A stretch of DNA of 64,000 bases from Carbonatibacter sp965199245 (GCA_965199245.1 CBDAQP010000003.1:1-64000); one strand, 5' to 3'. Positions 1 through 9,900 are shown, counted from the first letter of the stretch. A program made the numbers and translations. Notes: a model not told the origin generated them from the letters alone.

Positions 1-906
1 CTTGTAAGGGGGGTGCGACCGTCTGACCTGTCAGCACGCGCGGTGATTGCGGACAAAATCAGCCAGGGAAGTCTTGAGTCTTTCCGAGGGGATGATGTCG
101 CGGTGATCGGTTATCGTTTGGCCCGGTCTCTGCGCGTTCAGGTTGGGGAGTCCCTGCGCCTAATTTCGCCACAAAGTACGATGACAGCTCTGGGGTCTGT
201 ACCGCGCATTAAAACTGTGACTGTTGTGGCCCTGTTTGATGTGGGAATGCACGAATATGATAGCAGTTTTATCTATATTCCCCTGTCCACGGCACAACGT
301 TTTTTCCGTCTGCCCGAACAGGTCAACGCAATTGAGGTTTTTTTACGTGACGCTGATTTGACCTTTCCAATCCGTCGTGCAGTTTCAAAGGCTCTCGGCC
401 CCGGTATTCTTACGCTGGATTGGCAACAGAGTAACTCTAGCTTTTTCAATGCAATTCAGGTTGAGCGCAATGTAATGTTTTTGATTTTGTCACTGATTAT
501 TCTGGTGGCGGTGTTCAATATTGTTTCTGGTCAAATTATGTTGGTCAAGGACAAAGGGCGCGATATTGCCATCTTGCGGACAATGGGGGCGACGCGGGGG
601 ATGATTTTGCGGATATTCTTTCTCTCTGGCGCCTCGATTGGGGTGATTGGAACTATTATCGGATTTGGCTTAGGGCTTGCCTTTGTACAAAATATCGAGG
701 AAATTCGACAGTCTTTACAGAGCCTGACTGGAACTGAATTGTTCAATGCGGAGATTTATTTTCTGTCTCGACTGCCGGCAGAGGTTGACCCGGCGGAGGT
801 CATCCAGGTTGTCGGCATGGCGTTGTTTTTTTCCTTTCTTGCCCCGATTTTTCCGGCAATGCGTGCGGCGCGTCTCGACCCTGTGGAGGCCTTGCGTTAT
901 GAGTAG
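1..906 (+). CDS. LolC/LolE-family lipoprotein-releasing permease, 5' end outside window
   Basis: This is the C-terminal part of an inner-membrane permease of the LolC/E (FtsX-like) family, which with LolD extracts lipoproteins from the inner membrane for delivery to LolA. The frame is open from base 1, so the gene starts upstream. The GTG at 13 is only an internal codon. A periplasmic MacB-like segment comes first, then three hydrophobic segments of an FtsX domain: around bases 470-540, around 600-690, and near the end. The last residues (AARLDPVEALRYE) are typical of the family. Its stop overlaps the lolD start in ATGAGTAG, so the two are translationally coupled. Whether it is LolC or LolE cannot be decided from this fragment. 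Confidence 0.92.
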   Translation, partial: LVRGVRPSDLSARAVIADKISQGSLESFRGDDVAVIGYRLARSLRVQVGESLRLISPQSTMTALGSVPRIKTVTVVALFDVGMHEYDSSFIYIPLSTAQRFFRLPEQVNAIEVFLRDADLTFPIRRAVSKALGPGILTLDWQQSNSSFFNAIQVERNVMFLILSLIILVAVFNIVSGQIMLVKDKGRDIAILRTMGATRGMILRIFFLSGASIGVIGTIIGFGLGLAFVQNIEEIRQSLQSLTGTELFNAEIYFLSRLPAEVDPAEVIQVVGMALFFSFLAPIFPAMRAARLDPVEALRYE

Positions 907-1585
907 TCAGGGCACACCCGGCCTGGATCTTCAGGGCGTGGTCAAAAGTTACATCCAAGGCAAAAACAAATTAACGGTACTAGACTCTATCACCTTGTCG
1001 ATTAAGCGCGGGGAAGCTGTTGCCCTGGTTGGGCCGTCTGGGGCGGGGAAGTCAACGTTGTTGCAGATCGCGGGTTTATTAGAACGCCCTGATCGTGGTG
1101 AAGTCAAAATCGGGGGGCAGGCGGCGCAGACAGATGCGGCTCGCACGGCCTTGCGCCGCAATAAAATTGGGTTCGTTTACCAGTATCATCACCTGTTGCC
1201 GGAATTTTCTGCACAGGAAAACGTCATCTTGCCCCAGATGATGAACGGGCAAAGCCGCAAATCCGCCGGAGTTCGGGCGGATCATTTGCTTGACTCTGTC
1301 GGGCTTTCTACACGGGCAAGGCATCGCCCGGGTACACTGTCGGGGGGGGAGCAACAGCGCGTTGCCCTTGCGCGGGCCTTGGCGAATGGGCCTTCGGTTC
1401 TCTTGGCGGATGAACCGACGGGAAACCTTGATCCGGAAACATCACAACATGTTTTTACGCTTTTGATAGAACTGGTACGAACGCAAGGGGTTTCGGCCTT
1501 TATTGCCACCCATGACCATCACTTTGCACAGCGTTTAGACCGGGTTTTGTCCTTTGACGGTGGGCAAGTCATCGAAAAAGCGTGA
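899..1585 (+). CDS. lolD: Lipoprotein-releasing ABC transporter ATPase LolD
   Basis: The 228-residue ATPase energises the LolCDE lipoprotein sorting machine on the cytoplasmic face of the inner membrane. Visible motifs are the Walker A GPSGAGKST (45-53), signature LSGGE (147-151), Walker B LLADEPTGNLD (168-178) and the H-loop ATHD (203-206). The ATG at 899 was chosen over a longer reading frame because it gives the usual family length and overlaps the permease stop by eight bases. dnaE follows after 18 bases on the same strand, an arrangement I recall from other alphaproteobacteria. Confidence 0.96.
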   Translation: MSSQGTPGLDLQGVVKSYIQGKNKLTVLDSITLSIKRGEAVALVGPSGAGKSTLLQIAGLLERPDRGEVKIGGQAAQTDAARTALRRNKIGFVYQYHHLLPEFSAQENVILPQMMNGQSRKSAGVRADHLLDSVGLSTRARHRPGTLSGGEQQRVALARALANGPSVLLADEPTGNLDPETSQHVFTLLIELVRTQGVSAFIATHDHHFAQRLDRVLSFDGGQVIEKA

Positions 1586-1603
1586 CCAAAACGGGGAAAT
1601 TTT

Positions 1604-4600
1604 ATGTTGTATTCCAATTTTGTTCACCTGCGCGTGCATACGGCCTATTCCCTCTCCGAAGGCGCGATTAAGATTGCCGACCTCGTTCAATCCTGCGTCG
1701 ATCAAAAGATGCCAGCGGTTGCTGTAACCGACAGTAATAATATGTTTGGAGCGATGGAGTTTGCTTCGGCGGCGGCCCGTGCAGGTGTTCAACCTGTAAT
1801 GGGGGCGCAGGTGATGGTTAGGGTCAAACCCCAACCAGATCAAGGGGCAGAACAGCTTGTTTTGTTGGCACAGAACGAGACAGGATATCGCAATTTAGTC
1901 GCGTTGCTTTCGCGGGCATTTCTTGACTCTGCACCGAATGAAACGCCCTGTGTAGCACTGGATCATCTGGCACGGCAGGCAGAGGGATTGATTGCCTTAA
2001 CTGGTGGCCCGGCGGGGGGGGTCGGGGCGCGGCTGTTGGACAATCGGGATGATGAGGCTGAGTCGCTCCTATTACGTCTGCGTGATATTTTCAGTGATCG
2101 GCTTTATGTCGAGCTGATGCGTCACAACTTACCAGAAGAACAGGCGATTGAACAACGCTTGCTGGATTTTGCAGATCGCTATGGGATCGCGCTGGTCGCG
2201 ACAAACGAAGCCTTTTTTATGGACGAAGCAATGCACGGGCCTCACGATGCTCTTCTCTGTATTGCCGAGGGAACCTACCTGTCAGTCAGTGAACGTCGCC
2301 GCTTGACACCCGAACACAGGTTAAAATCCGCCGAGGAGATGACCCGCCTTTTTGCAGATATTCCCGAAGCCATTGACAATAGCCTAGTCATTGCCAAACG
2401 CTGTAGCTGGTTTGTTGAATCTGTTGATCCCATCCTGCCACCCTTTGACTGCAAAGGTGGGCGGAGCGAAGTTGATGAACTCCGCGCACAGGCGCAAGAG
2501 GGGCTGACACGCCGCTTGAATGACCATGTTTTTACAGCGGAGATGAACGACCAAACCCGTGAACAGGCCCGCAAAAAATATCATGAGCGTCTGGATTATG
2601 AATTGGATGTCATTATCCAGATGGGATTTAGTGGATATTTTTTGATCGTTGCTGATTTTATCAAATGGGCCAAAGATCGCAACATTGCGGTCGGGCCGGG
2701 GCGGGGGTCAGGGGCGGGGTCTGTTGTGGCTTGGGCTTTGACCATTACAGACCTTGATCCCTTGCGCTGGGATCTTTTGTTTGAGCGGTTCCTTAACCCC
2801 GAACGGGTGTCGATGCCCGATTTTGATATTGATTTCTGTCAGGATAAACGCGAACAGGTCATCAGCTATGTTCAGGACAGATACGGGCATGATCGGGTTG
2901 CACAGATTATCACTTTTGGAAAACTCCAGGCCCGCGCGGCTTTACGCGATGTGGGGCGTGTGCTCCAAATGCCTTATCCGCAGGTTGACCGTCTGTGTAA
3001 ACTTGTCCCGAATAATCCGGCGAAACCAACACCGCTGAGTCAAGCCATTGATGATGAACCGGGGTTGAGAGATGCCGCGCGTGGTGATGAAACAGTTGCC
3101 AATCTCCTTGATATTGCTCAGAAAATCGAAGGCCTCTACCGCCATGCTTCAACCCATGCTGCAGGGGTTGTGATTGGGGACAGGCCGCTTAATCAGATCG
3201 TGCCGCTTTATCGCGATCCGCGTTCTGATATGCCTGTGACGCAATACAATATGAAATTCGTTGAACAGGCGGGATTGGTGAAATTCGATTTTCTTGGTCT
3301 AAAAACGCTTAGCGTTTTGGAACGGGCTTGTGAACTCATTCGTGCGCGTGGAATGGATATTGATTTGACCCGCGTGGCCCTAGATGATCCTGCAACCTAT
3401 GCGTTGATGGGGGGGGGTGAAACATTGGGTGTTTTTCAGCTGGAATCAACGGGAATGCGCGATGTACTCCGCCGGATGAAACCAGATCGCTTCGAAGATA
3501 TTATCGCTGCTGTTTCGCTCTATCGCCCCGGGCCAATGGAAAATATTCCCAGCTATATCCGGCGCAAGAAAGGTGAGGAAAATCCCGATTACATGCACCC
3601 TTTGCTTACTGACATTCTGAAAGAAACCTACGGGATTATCATCTATCAGGAACAGGTCATGCAAATTGCCCAAAAATTGGCGGGCTATACCCTTGGGGGG
3701 GCTGACTTGTTGCGGCGGGCCATGGGTAAAAAAATTCAGGCAGAAATGGATAAGCAACGGGCAATTTTTGAACAGGGTGCGATTGATAACGGTGTTGCGG
3801 CAAAAACGGCCAATGAAATTTTTGACCAAGTCAACAAGTTTGCGGGCTATGGCTTTAACAAATCCCATGCGGCGGCTTATGCCCTGATTTCCTATCGCAC
3901 CGCTTATCTCAAAACGCACTACCCTGCGGAATTCATGGCGGCAACCATGAGTTATGACCTCACCAACACGGACAAACTTAACCTCTTTCGTCAGGAATTG
4001 CACCGTTTGGCGATTCCTCTTCTTCCCCCAGATATTAACAAATCTTTTGCCACCTTTACTGTCGAAAAAACCGACGGAGGACAACGCGCCGTCCGCTATG
4101 CCCTTGCCGCCCTGAAAAATGCGGGGGAACAAGCTATTACGGTTATGACAGATGAACGTAACGCTCATGGCCCCTTTGCAGACCTGTCTGATTTTGTGAC
4201 CCGGATTGATCCGCGTGCGGTCAACAAGCGGTTAGTTGAAAACTTTGCACGCGCGGGTGCTTTTGACAGCTTGAATAGCAATCGACAACAGGTGTTCAGC
4301 GGTGCTGAAAATATCATCCGTCATGTTGCAACCGCTACACAGGATCGGCAATCGAGTCAGGTGTCTCTTTTTGGTGAGAGCGGGGTTAAGCTAACCTTGC
4401 CCGCTGTCAAAGATTGGTCAGAGCTTGAACGCTTGCGCGAAGAGTGCGACGCGGCAGGTTTTTATCTCTCTGCTCATCCAATTGACAGCTATCGCCAGGC
4501 TGTGCGCCGTTTACAGGCTGTCTCTATTGATGCGCTTTTATGCACAGCCCGTCAAAAGCGTAGTTGTTCTGAAAAAATTGCGGCGGTTGTCTTAGGGCGG

Positions 4601-5071
4601 CGCGAAATGCTGTCTAAACGTGGTAGGAAGTTTGCTTTTGTTCAGCTATCCGATTCAACAGCGAGCTTTGAAGCCATGGTTTTTTCTGAGGTTCTCTCCC
4701 GCTCGCGCGATCTGCTTGACAGTGGGGATCCAGTCTTGGTGACGGTGACAGGTGAAATCAAGGGCGATGCCGATGAGCCACGCTTTCAAATTCAGGACAT
4801 CGTCGCTCTCGAGGACGCGGCGACCCAGACTGATCTTGGCCTGAACATCCGCCTGACCCAGACAAAAGCGGTGGAGGTGAGTAAAACTCTACAGGCTCTG
4901 CGTGATATTCTTGTGCAACAGGCCCACGCGGGCAAGGGGCGGGTGACGCTTACTCTGGTCACAGAACAACAAGAAACCGTCGAAATAGAACTACCCGAAC
5001 GCTATTATGTGTCTGTACATTTGCGCCAAGAAATTGAATGTTTAGGTGCTCTTGATCTCGAAGAAATCTAA
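1604..5071 (+). CDS. dnaE: DNA polymerase III subunit alpha
   Basis: This is the replicative polymerase catalytic subunit, 1155 residues, the normal length for DnaE. An N-terminal PHP domain starts with FVHLRVHTAYSLSEG. The palm carries GRGSGAGS, then PDFDID with the metal-binding aspartates D406 and D408. A helix-hairpin-helix region and a C-terminal OB-fold (around residues 1000-1080) complete the family layout. A nine-base G run (3409-3417) lies inside the coding sequence, reading Met-Gly-Gly-Gly, and the frame stays open across it. The gene shares direction and close spacing with lolD. Nothing suggests damage. Confidence 0.98.
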   Translation: MLYSNFVHLRVHTAYSLSEGAIKIADLVQSCVDQKMPAVAVTDSNNMFGAMEFASAAARAGVQPVMGAQVMVRVKPQPDQGAEQLVLLAQNETGYRNLVALLSRAFLDSAPNETPCVALDHLARQAEGLIALTGGPAGGVGARLLDNRDDEAESLLLRLRDIFSDRLYVELMRHNLPEEQAIEQRLLDFADRYGIALVATNEAFFMDEAMHGPHDALLCIAEGTYLSVSERRRLTPEHRLKSAEEMTRLFADIPEAIDNSLVIAKRCSWFVESVDPILPPFDCKGGRSEVDELRAQAQEGLTRRLNDHVFTAEMNDQTREQARKKYHERLDYELDVIIQMGFSGYFLIVADFIKWAKDRNIAVGPGRGSGAGSVVAWALTITDLDPLRWDLLFERFLNPERVSMPDFDIDFCQDKREQVISYVQDRYGHDRVAQIITFGKLQARAALRDVGRVLQMPYPQVDRLCKLVPNNPAKPTPLSQAIDDEPGLRDAARGDETVANLLDIAQKIEGLYRHASTHAAGVVIGDRPLNQIVPLYRDPRSDMPVTQYNMKFVEQAGLVKFDFLGLKTLSVLERACELIRARGMDIDLTRVALDDPATYALMGGGETLGVFQLESTGMRDVLRRMKPDRFEDIIAAVSLYRPGPMENIPSYIRRKKGEENPDYMHPLLTDILKETYGIIIYQEQVMQIAQKLAGYTLGGADLLRRAMGKKIQAEMDKQRAIFEQGAIDNGVAAKTANEIFDQVNKFAGYGFNKSHAAAYALISYRTAYLKTHYPAEFMAATMSYDLTNTDKLNLFRQELHRLAIPLLPPDINKSFATFTVEKTDGGQRAVRYALAALKNAGEQAITVMTDERNAHGPFADLSDFVTRIDPRAVNKRLVENFARAGAFDSLNSNRQQVFSGAENIIRHVATATQDRQSSQVSLFGESGVKLTLPAVKDWSELERLREECDAAGFYLSAHPIDSYRQAVRRLQAVSIDALLCTARQKRSCSEKIAAVVLGRREMLSKRGRKFAFVQLSDSTASFEAMVFSEVLSRSRDLLDSGDPVLVTVTGEIKGDADEPRFQIQDIVALEDAATQTDLGLNIRLTQTKAVEVSKTLQALRDILVQQAHAGKGRVTLTLVTEQQETVEIELPERYYVSVHLRQEIECLGALDLEEI

Positions 5072-5157
5072 TCAATATGATTTTGCTTGAATATGGTCAT
5101 AAAATAATTCACGCGTTTTACGCGTTTGTGAAAAAAGATTGAAAAAGGCTAGTCTCC
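5072..5157. other. Short spacer between dnaE and the broken chemoreceptor
   Basis: No gene is seen. The stretch contains two ACGCGT hexamers flanked by TTCAC and GTGAA (about 5109-5133), which could form a weak hairpin after dnaE. There is no following T run, so I do not call a terminator. Confidence 0.4.
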
Positions 5158-5168
5158 ATGTTTGAATC

Positions 5169-5373
5169 TGGACACCCGTATTAACCCTGGAAAGAAAAGG
5201 CATTCTGTGTTCTAACGGCCATGAGGGTTACAGTAGGAGTCATTCAGTGAAAATCATCCCAAACCAGCTGTTCAGGTAGGCTTCAGACCGCGAAACGGCG
5301 TGAAAAATTGCCGAAACGCCATGTCCACACCAGTCAATCTCACCTCAGGTTAGCGGGTTAATACGGGTGTCCA
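5169..5373 (+). mobile_element. 205-bp MITE-like element, copy 1
   Basis: The element begins TGGACACCCGTATTAACC and ends with the exact reverse complement, so it has terminal inverted repeats of at least 18 bp. It is too short to encode a transposase. Its ends match those of the IS5-like element at 6448-7671, so that element or an intact relative probably moved it. The flanks carry a TC duplication (5167-5168 and 5374-5375). Removing the element plus one TC joins ATG-TTT-GAA to the downstream chemoreceptor frame exactly. A second copy of equal length lies inverted at 63013-63217 and differs at about six positions by eye. Confidence 0.9.
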
Positions 5374-6447
5374 TCTTCTCCTCTTTCGAAAAAATTATCG
5401 ATTAAAGTGCGTATTTTTTTAGGATTTGGTTTGGTTATCGCCTTGGTCGTTATCGCAGGAGCGGGGGGGCATTTTTGCAATGAGTTCGATTGTTAACGAT
5501 GTTAAAGTCAGTGGAGATATGGTGCGGTTCTTGTCTGAGCTTCAGAAATTTTCGGAAAATCTGATCTATTTTGCTGAATATCCTGACGAACAAAACCATG
5601 CACAAATTTCCCGCAAACTTGAAGAAATTTTGAAATCGATTGACTCAGTAATGGAGGGGGAAGAGCAGACAAAAGCAAAGGCATTGGTCGCGAAAATCGA
5701 TGGAAATATGAATGCCTATTTTGATCTGCATGAGGAACGCCACGCGGGTGAATTGGCGGCGGTCATGGCAGTCAATGATTTTTCTGCCTCAATGGAAGCG
5801 GTTTCTGCAAAAACTCAGAGCAGGATCGTTGGTGCGACGCGAAACACCGATGAAGGCATTAAAACGCAGGCGACCGCGAATGAAGAGCCAGTGCGCAAAA
5901 AGCGAAGGATTTATCTAAAGAGCTTTCTTTACAGATTTCTGTACTACTTGAAGGACAAAAGCGATCCATCAAACAGGCGCAGGAGGCAATGGAAAGTGCG
6001 AGGTCAGACCGTCTCCTTGCCCTGGATGCCTTGAAAAAGGAAGCCCTGATGCGTGAAGGGGTCAATGTGGTGGCGATAATTTTTTTTCCTGGCTCGTCAA
6101 TACCTCGGATCAGACATTGTATGGCACACTGACTGAATCTATTGAAGAATTTAAGCTACAGATAGAGTCTGCCCCCGCCGAGGCTACGGAAATCATTCAA
6201 AATAGCCTGTCAGATTTTCTAAAAAACAAGCAGTCACTCGCAGGTTTAATTGAATCTGAGCAGGTGGCCCATGACGGAATGATTTCTTCTGCCTCAATTT
6301 TGTCCGATCTTGTGAACTATAGTCTATCCCATATAAAATGATTAAATTTGGAAGAGTTGTTCATCGGACAGATAAAACCTTACGGCGGAAATCTGATGAA
6401 TATCTCATCCATAAAATATAACCAGATTATAATGAATTGGCTATAGC

Positions 6448-7671
6448 TGGACACCCGTATTAACCTGGCGTGATGAGCGATTTTGTGATTCTATGTTTTT
6501 TTATGCTTTTTTGAGGGAGCGGGACATGGAACGGAGAGGTTTTTTCAGTCTGTCAGAGCATCTTGATCAGATCAGCAAGGACGCGCTGGAGGTTCTCGAG
6601 GCCACGTTTGACTATTTCCGGGGGTCGAGGGGTTGGGGTATGGCGACGGCGCGAAAGGTGGTCGCCCGCCCTTTGATCCGGTGTCCATGTTCAAGGCGAT
6701 GATCCTGCAGGCGCAGCATAATCTGAGCGACAGGAAGATGGAATTCATGATCCGGTGTCCTGGATGCGCTTTCTGGATTTCGACCTTGGCGGCCCCACGA
6801 GAACACGATCCGCCTGTTTCGCAACAAACTGACGGAAACCGGGACCTTGCGGCGGGTGATGAAGGCTTTTGACTGGCAACTGCACAAGAAAGGCTATATC
6901 CCGATGTCGGGGCAGATCGTTGATGCGTCCCTTGTCCCGGCGCCGAAGCAACGCAACACCGAGCCTGAGAAAAAAGCCGTCAAGGAGGGCAAAAGCGCAA
7001 CTGAAATCTGGCCGGATGACCCCGCCAAAGCAGCACAAAAGGATGTGGATGCGCGCTGGACGCTGAAGGTGGGCGGCAAGGTTCGCTACCGGCCTGATGG
7101 CACACCTCTGCCACAAATCGCCACTCGGCTACAAGTCCCACATCAGTATTGACCGGCACTACGGTTTCATCCGGGGCCAGGCCGTGACATCGGCTGCTGC
7201 TGCGGACGGGCATCAACTCAGGCGTGTGTTTGATACGGACAACACGTCAGCCGAAGTTTGGGGTGACACCCGCTCTGAAAGCAATGAGAAATGGCTGGCG
7301 AAGAAAATGTTGGTCAGCCGCACGCAAGAAACCGAAGGGTAAACCCATGCCGAAAGCCAGTGCACGGGCCAACGCGCGAAAATCAGCCATCCGCGCACGG
7401 GTCGAGCATGTTTTCGCCCATCAGAAAAACCGCTTCGGTCTGTTCATCCGCACCCTCAAACGGGCAGAAGCCAAACTGACGCTGGCCAATCTCGCGTACA
7501 ACATGGATCGCCTGATCTTCCATGAACGCCGGGCAACCGCAGTCCGTCCAGAATGCGGATTCCGTCGTAAAAAACGTCCCACCACCGCAATCTGCAGCGA
7601 AAAAAACGCCGTCTCGAAAAATCACAATTGGCCACAGCAGGGCATAAATCGGGGGTTAATACGGGTGTCCA
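6448..7671 (+). mobile_element. Degenerate IS5-family insertion sequence inserted in the chemoreceptor gene
   Basis: The element is 1224 bp, bounded by inverted repeats starting TGGACACCCGTATTAACC at both ends. It carries a broken transposase. The immediate flanks (AGC on the left, GAT on the right) show no obvious target duplication, so either the site has changed since insertion or the duplication is very short. The element shares its ends with the two 205-bp MITEs and is the plausible source of that family. Confidence 0.9.
6526..7640 (+). pseudogene. IS5-family transposase, multiple frameshifts
   Basis: In intact form this would be a DDE transposase. Reading across frames recovers the family segments in order: an N-terminal RGFFSLSEHLDQISKD; then GGRPPFDP and LQAQHNLSDRKMEFMIR; then GQIVDASLVPAPKQRN, with the first catalytic Asp; then GYKSHISIDRHYGFI; and last RVEHVFAHQKNRFGLFIRT near 7400-7460, with the catalytic Glu in RVEHVFAH. 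Frames change at least five times (for example near 6640, 6770, 6840, 7130 and 7330). No clean stop is present inside the element in the last frame. It is dead as a transposase gene. Confidence 0.9.
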
Positions 7672-8834
7672 GATGGGGCGTCAGTAATTGTCTTCCGCAC
7701 ATGAGGCAGGCGAAGAAACTTTTGTCGCGATACTCACCGGGATTGCGGTGGTCATTACTGTCTGCCTCTTGGTTTTTTTGTATGCTGGTAATCTGTTGCG
7801 GACACTCACGGCGGGGATCAGCCGGATGGCCCGGGGAGAGATGGACGCCGAAGGCCAGTCAGCGAACCTGGCTCGCCGCGATGAACTGGGCGAATTAGCA
7901 CGGGCTATTCGCTTCTTTGCCGACAAGGAATCAGAACGCGAACGTCTAGCCCAACAAAGCGCAGCAGAGCAGGCGGCCCGCACCGCACGGGCGGAACAGG
8001 TTGAGTCTCTGATTTCCGCATTTCGCGACAGGGCGCAGGATTTGCTGACACAAGTCGCCCGGGAAACCGGACAGATGGAAAAAACAGCGGCGGATATGTC
8101 ATCGCTCGCCGTGACGACACGGGATCAAACGAGGCAGTCAGGGAGGCCAGTACGACAGCGACCGAGTCAGTTACGGCAGTGGCCTCTGCGACGGAACAGC
8201 TTTCAGCGTCAATTCTGGATATTCGACGTCAGGTTGAACAGGCCACTGGTATTGTTAATCAGACCTCTACAACGACAGAGGCAACGAGTACAAGGATTGA
8301 TCAACTTGCCGGCACCGCGCAAAAAATCGGGGATGTCGTAGGCCTAATTCGTGATATTTCCGAACAAACCAGCCTATTGGCCTTGAACGCAACGATTGAG
8401 GCGGCCCGCGCAGGGGATGCGGTTAAGGGCTTTGCGGTGGTCGCCAGCGGGGTCAAATCCCTTGCGGCCAAAACGGGTAAAGCAACGGAAGACATTGCCG
8501 CACAGATTACCGCTTTCAGGCCGAAACGAGCGAGGCCGTCACCGCGATTCAGTCAATTGTTGGCGCGATGGCAGAGGTCAACACCGCCACAGCGGCGATT
8601 GCGTCCTCTGTCGAACAGCAAGCCGGGGCAACGACAGAAATTTCAAGTCATGTCCACAAAGCCTCTGACAGTAAGGGGTTGGCCTCTGAAAGCATGGGCG
8701 CGGTCTCTGATTCTGTGGAGCAAACGGCACGGGTCTCTGAACGTGTGCAAAATTCGGCGGCACAGGTCACAAAACGTACGGAAGATTTGCGCGATAATAT
8801 CCGAACCTTCCTCAACAATGTTCAAGAAAGCTAG

Positions 8835-9030
8835 GGTTTTTTGTAAAAAAGACTTGCAGTTTTATTCTGGGGGCGTTAGGTCGGGGCACTCATGTCACAC
8901 ACGCGCACACGCGATCCCGTTATAGGGGCGGAATTTCGGTGTTGCTGTTTGTTCTCTATGGTCTTTATCCTATGAGAAAAGCTGCAATTTTGTCTTGCGC
9001 GGAGGTTTAACCGGAAAGGGTAAAAAAACA
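8835..9030 (+). promoter_or_regulatory. Leader region of the rpsB-tsf operon
   Basis: This is non-coding sequence between the chemoreceptor remnant and rpsB. It should contain the operon promoter and, by analogy with other bacteria, the S2 autoregulatory leader. I see a TTGCAG box near 8854 but no convincing -10 partner. A purine-rich AAAGGG at 9015-9020 is the likely ribosome-binding site for the ATG at 9031. Confidence 0.4.
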
Positions 9031-9900
9031 ATGGCACTTCCTACCTTTACAATGCGTCAGTTGCTTGAGTCAGGTGTTCACTTTGGACACACGACCCGGC
9101 GTTGGAATCCGCGTATGGCTCCTTATATTTTTGGGGAGCGCAACGACGTTCATATTCTCGATCTACAACAGACGGTTCCTCTTTTGCACAAAGGTCTGAC
9201 CTTTGTGCGCGAAGTTGTCGCTGGTGGGGGGCGCGTTCTGTTTGTTGGAACCAAGCGTCAGGCCTCTGAACCCTTGGCAGAGGCAGCAAAACGCTGTGGT
9301 CAATACTATGTCAATCATCGCTGGTTGGGGGGGATGCTGACCAACTGGAAAACAGTGTCGAATTCGATCCGCCGGTTGCATGATCTTGAATCGATGCTTG
9401 AAGCAGATCAATCTGGCCTAACCAAGAAGGAACTGCTGAACCTGACCCGTTCGCGGGATAAGCTGGAAATGGCACTGGGTGGCATTAAGGAAATGGGTGG
9501 TCTGCCTGACGCACTCGTTGTGATTGATACCAACAAAGAACACCTTGCAATTGCAGAGGCGACAAAACTTGGTATTCCTGTTGTCGGCATCCTGGATTCA
9601 AATTCTGACCCCCGGGGGGTGACCTTCCCTGTTCCGGGAAATGATGATGCGACCCGTGCGATTGTAACCTATTGCGATCTTTTTTCCAATGCCGTTCTCG
9701 ACGGTTTGCAGGCTGAATTGAAGGACTCGGGGGCTGATTTGGGTGAAGCGGAAGAAATCAGCGAACCGCTTCCTATGTCAGAGGACAGTGTGCCAAAGGA
9801 CAGTGTGCCAAAGGACAGTGTGAAAGAACAAAATGACGCAGAAACGGTGACAGAAAAAACCGTGACTGCCGAAGACACCCCCGAAGACCCTGAGGCTTAA
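9031..9900 (+). CDS. rpsB: 30S ribosomal protein S2
   Basis: The 289-residue S2 protein belongs to the small ribosomal subunit. The N-terminus (MALPTFTMRQLLESGVHFGH) and the motif WLGGMLTNWKT are typical. The first ATG after the purine-rich site was used; a longer GTG or TTG start would add residues not found in S2. The C-terminus has an acidic tail of about 45 residues with a short tandem repeat (SVPKDSVPKDSV, from a 15-base DNA repeat near 9786-9826). Such tails are seen in some alphaproteobacterial S2 proteins, and this one is expanded by repeat duplication. tsf follows, as in most bacteria. Confidence 0.97.
   Translation: MALPTFTMRQLLESGVHFGHTTRRWNPRMAPYIFGERNDVHILDLQQTVPLLHKGLTFVREVVAGGGRVLFVGTKRQASEPLAEAAKRCGQYYVNHRWLGGMLTNWKTVSNSIRRLHDLESMLEADQSGLTKKELLNLTRSRDKLEMALGGIKEMGGLPDALVVIDTNKEHLAIAEATKLGIPVVGILDSNSDPRGVTFPVPGNDDATRAIVTYCDLFSNAVLDGLQAELKDSGADLGEAEEISEPLPMSEDSVPKDSVPKDSVKEQNDAETVTEKTVTAEDTPEDPEA

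Larger units (their letters stand above)
5158..8834 (+). pseudogene. Degenerate methyl-accepting chemotaxis protein, interrupted by a MITE and an IS
   Basis: This was a membrane chemoreceptor signalling to CheA/CheW. The pieces in order are: ATG at 5158 with three codons; the MITE; a first membrane segment (5401-5462); a helical sensory domain in several frames (5480-6341); an IS5-like element; a second membrane segment and HAMP domain (7710-7960); then the cytoplasmic signalling helices. The hairpin-tip motif SEQTSLLALNATIEAARAG is near 8360-8415 and the end is at 8834. Frameshifts are visible at a G run (5463-5469), around 5880-5920 and 6080-6110, and near 8130 and 8517. The conserved tip normally continues GFAVVADEVR but here reads GFAVVASGVK. 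With two insertions and at least five frame breaks it cannot make a receptor. Confidence 0.93.

Noticed and set aside
3446..4168. 240-residue open frame antisense to dnaE
   Set aside because: It is the complement of a strongly conserved polymerase region with no ribosome-binding site or recognisable domain.
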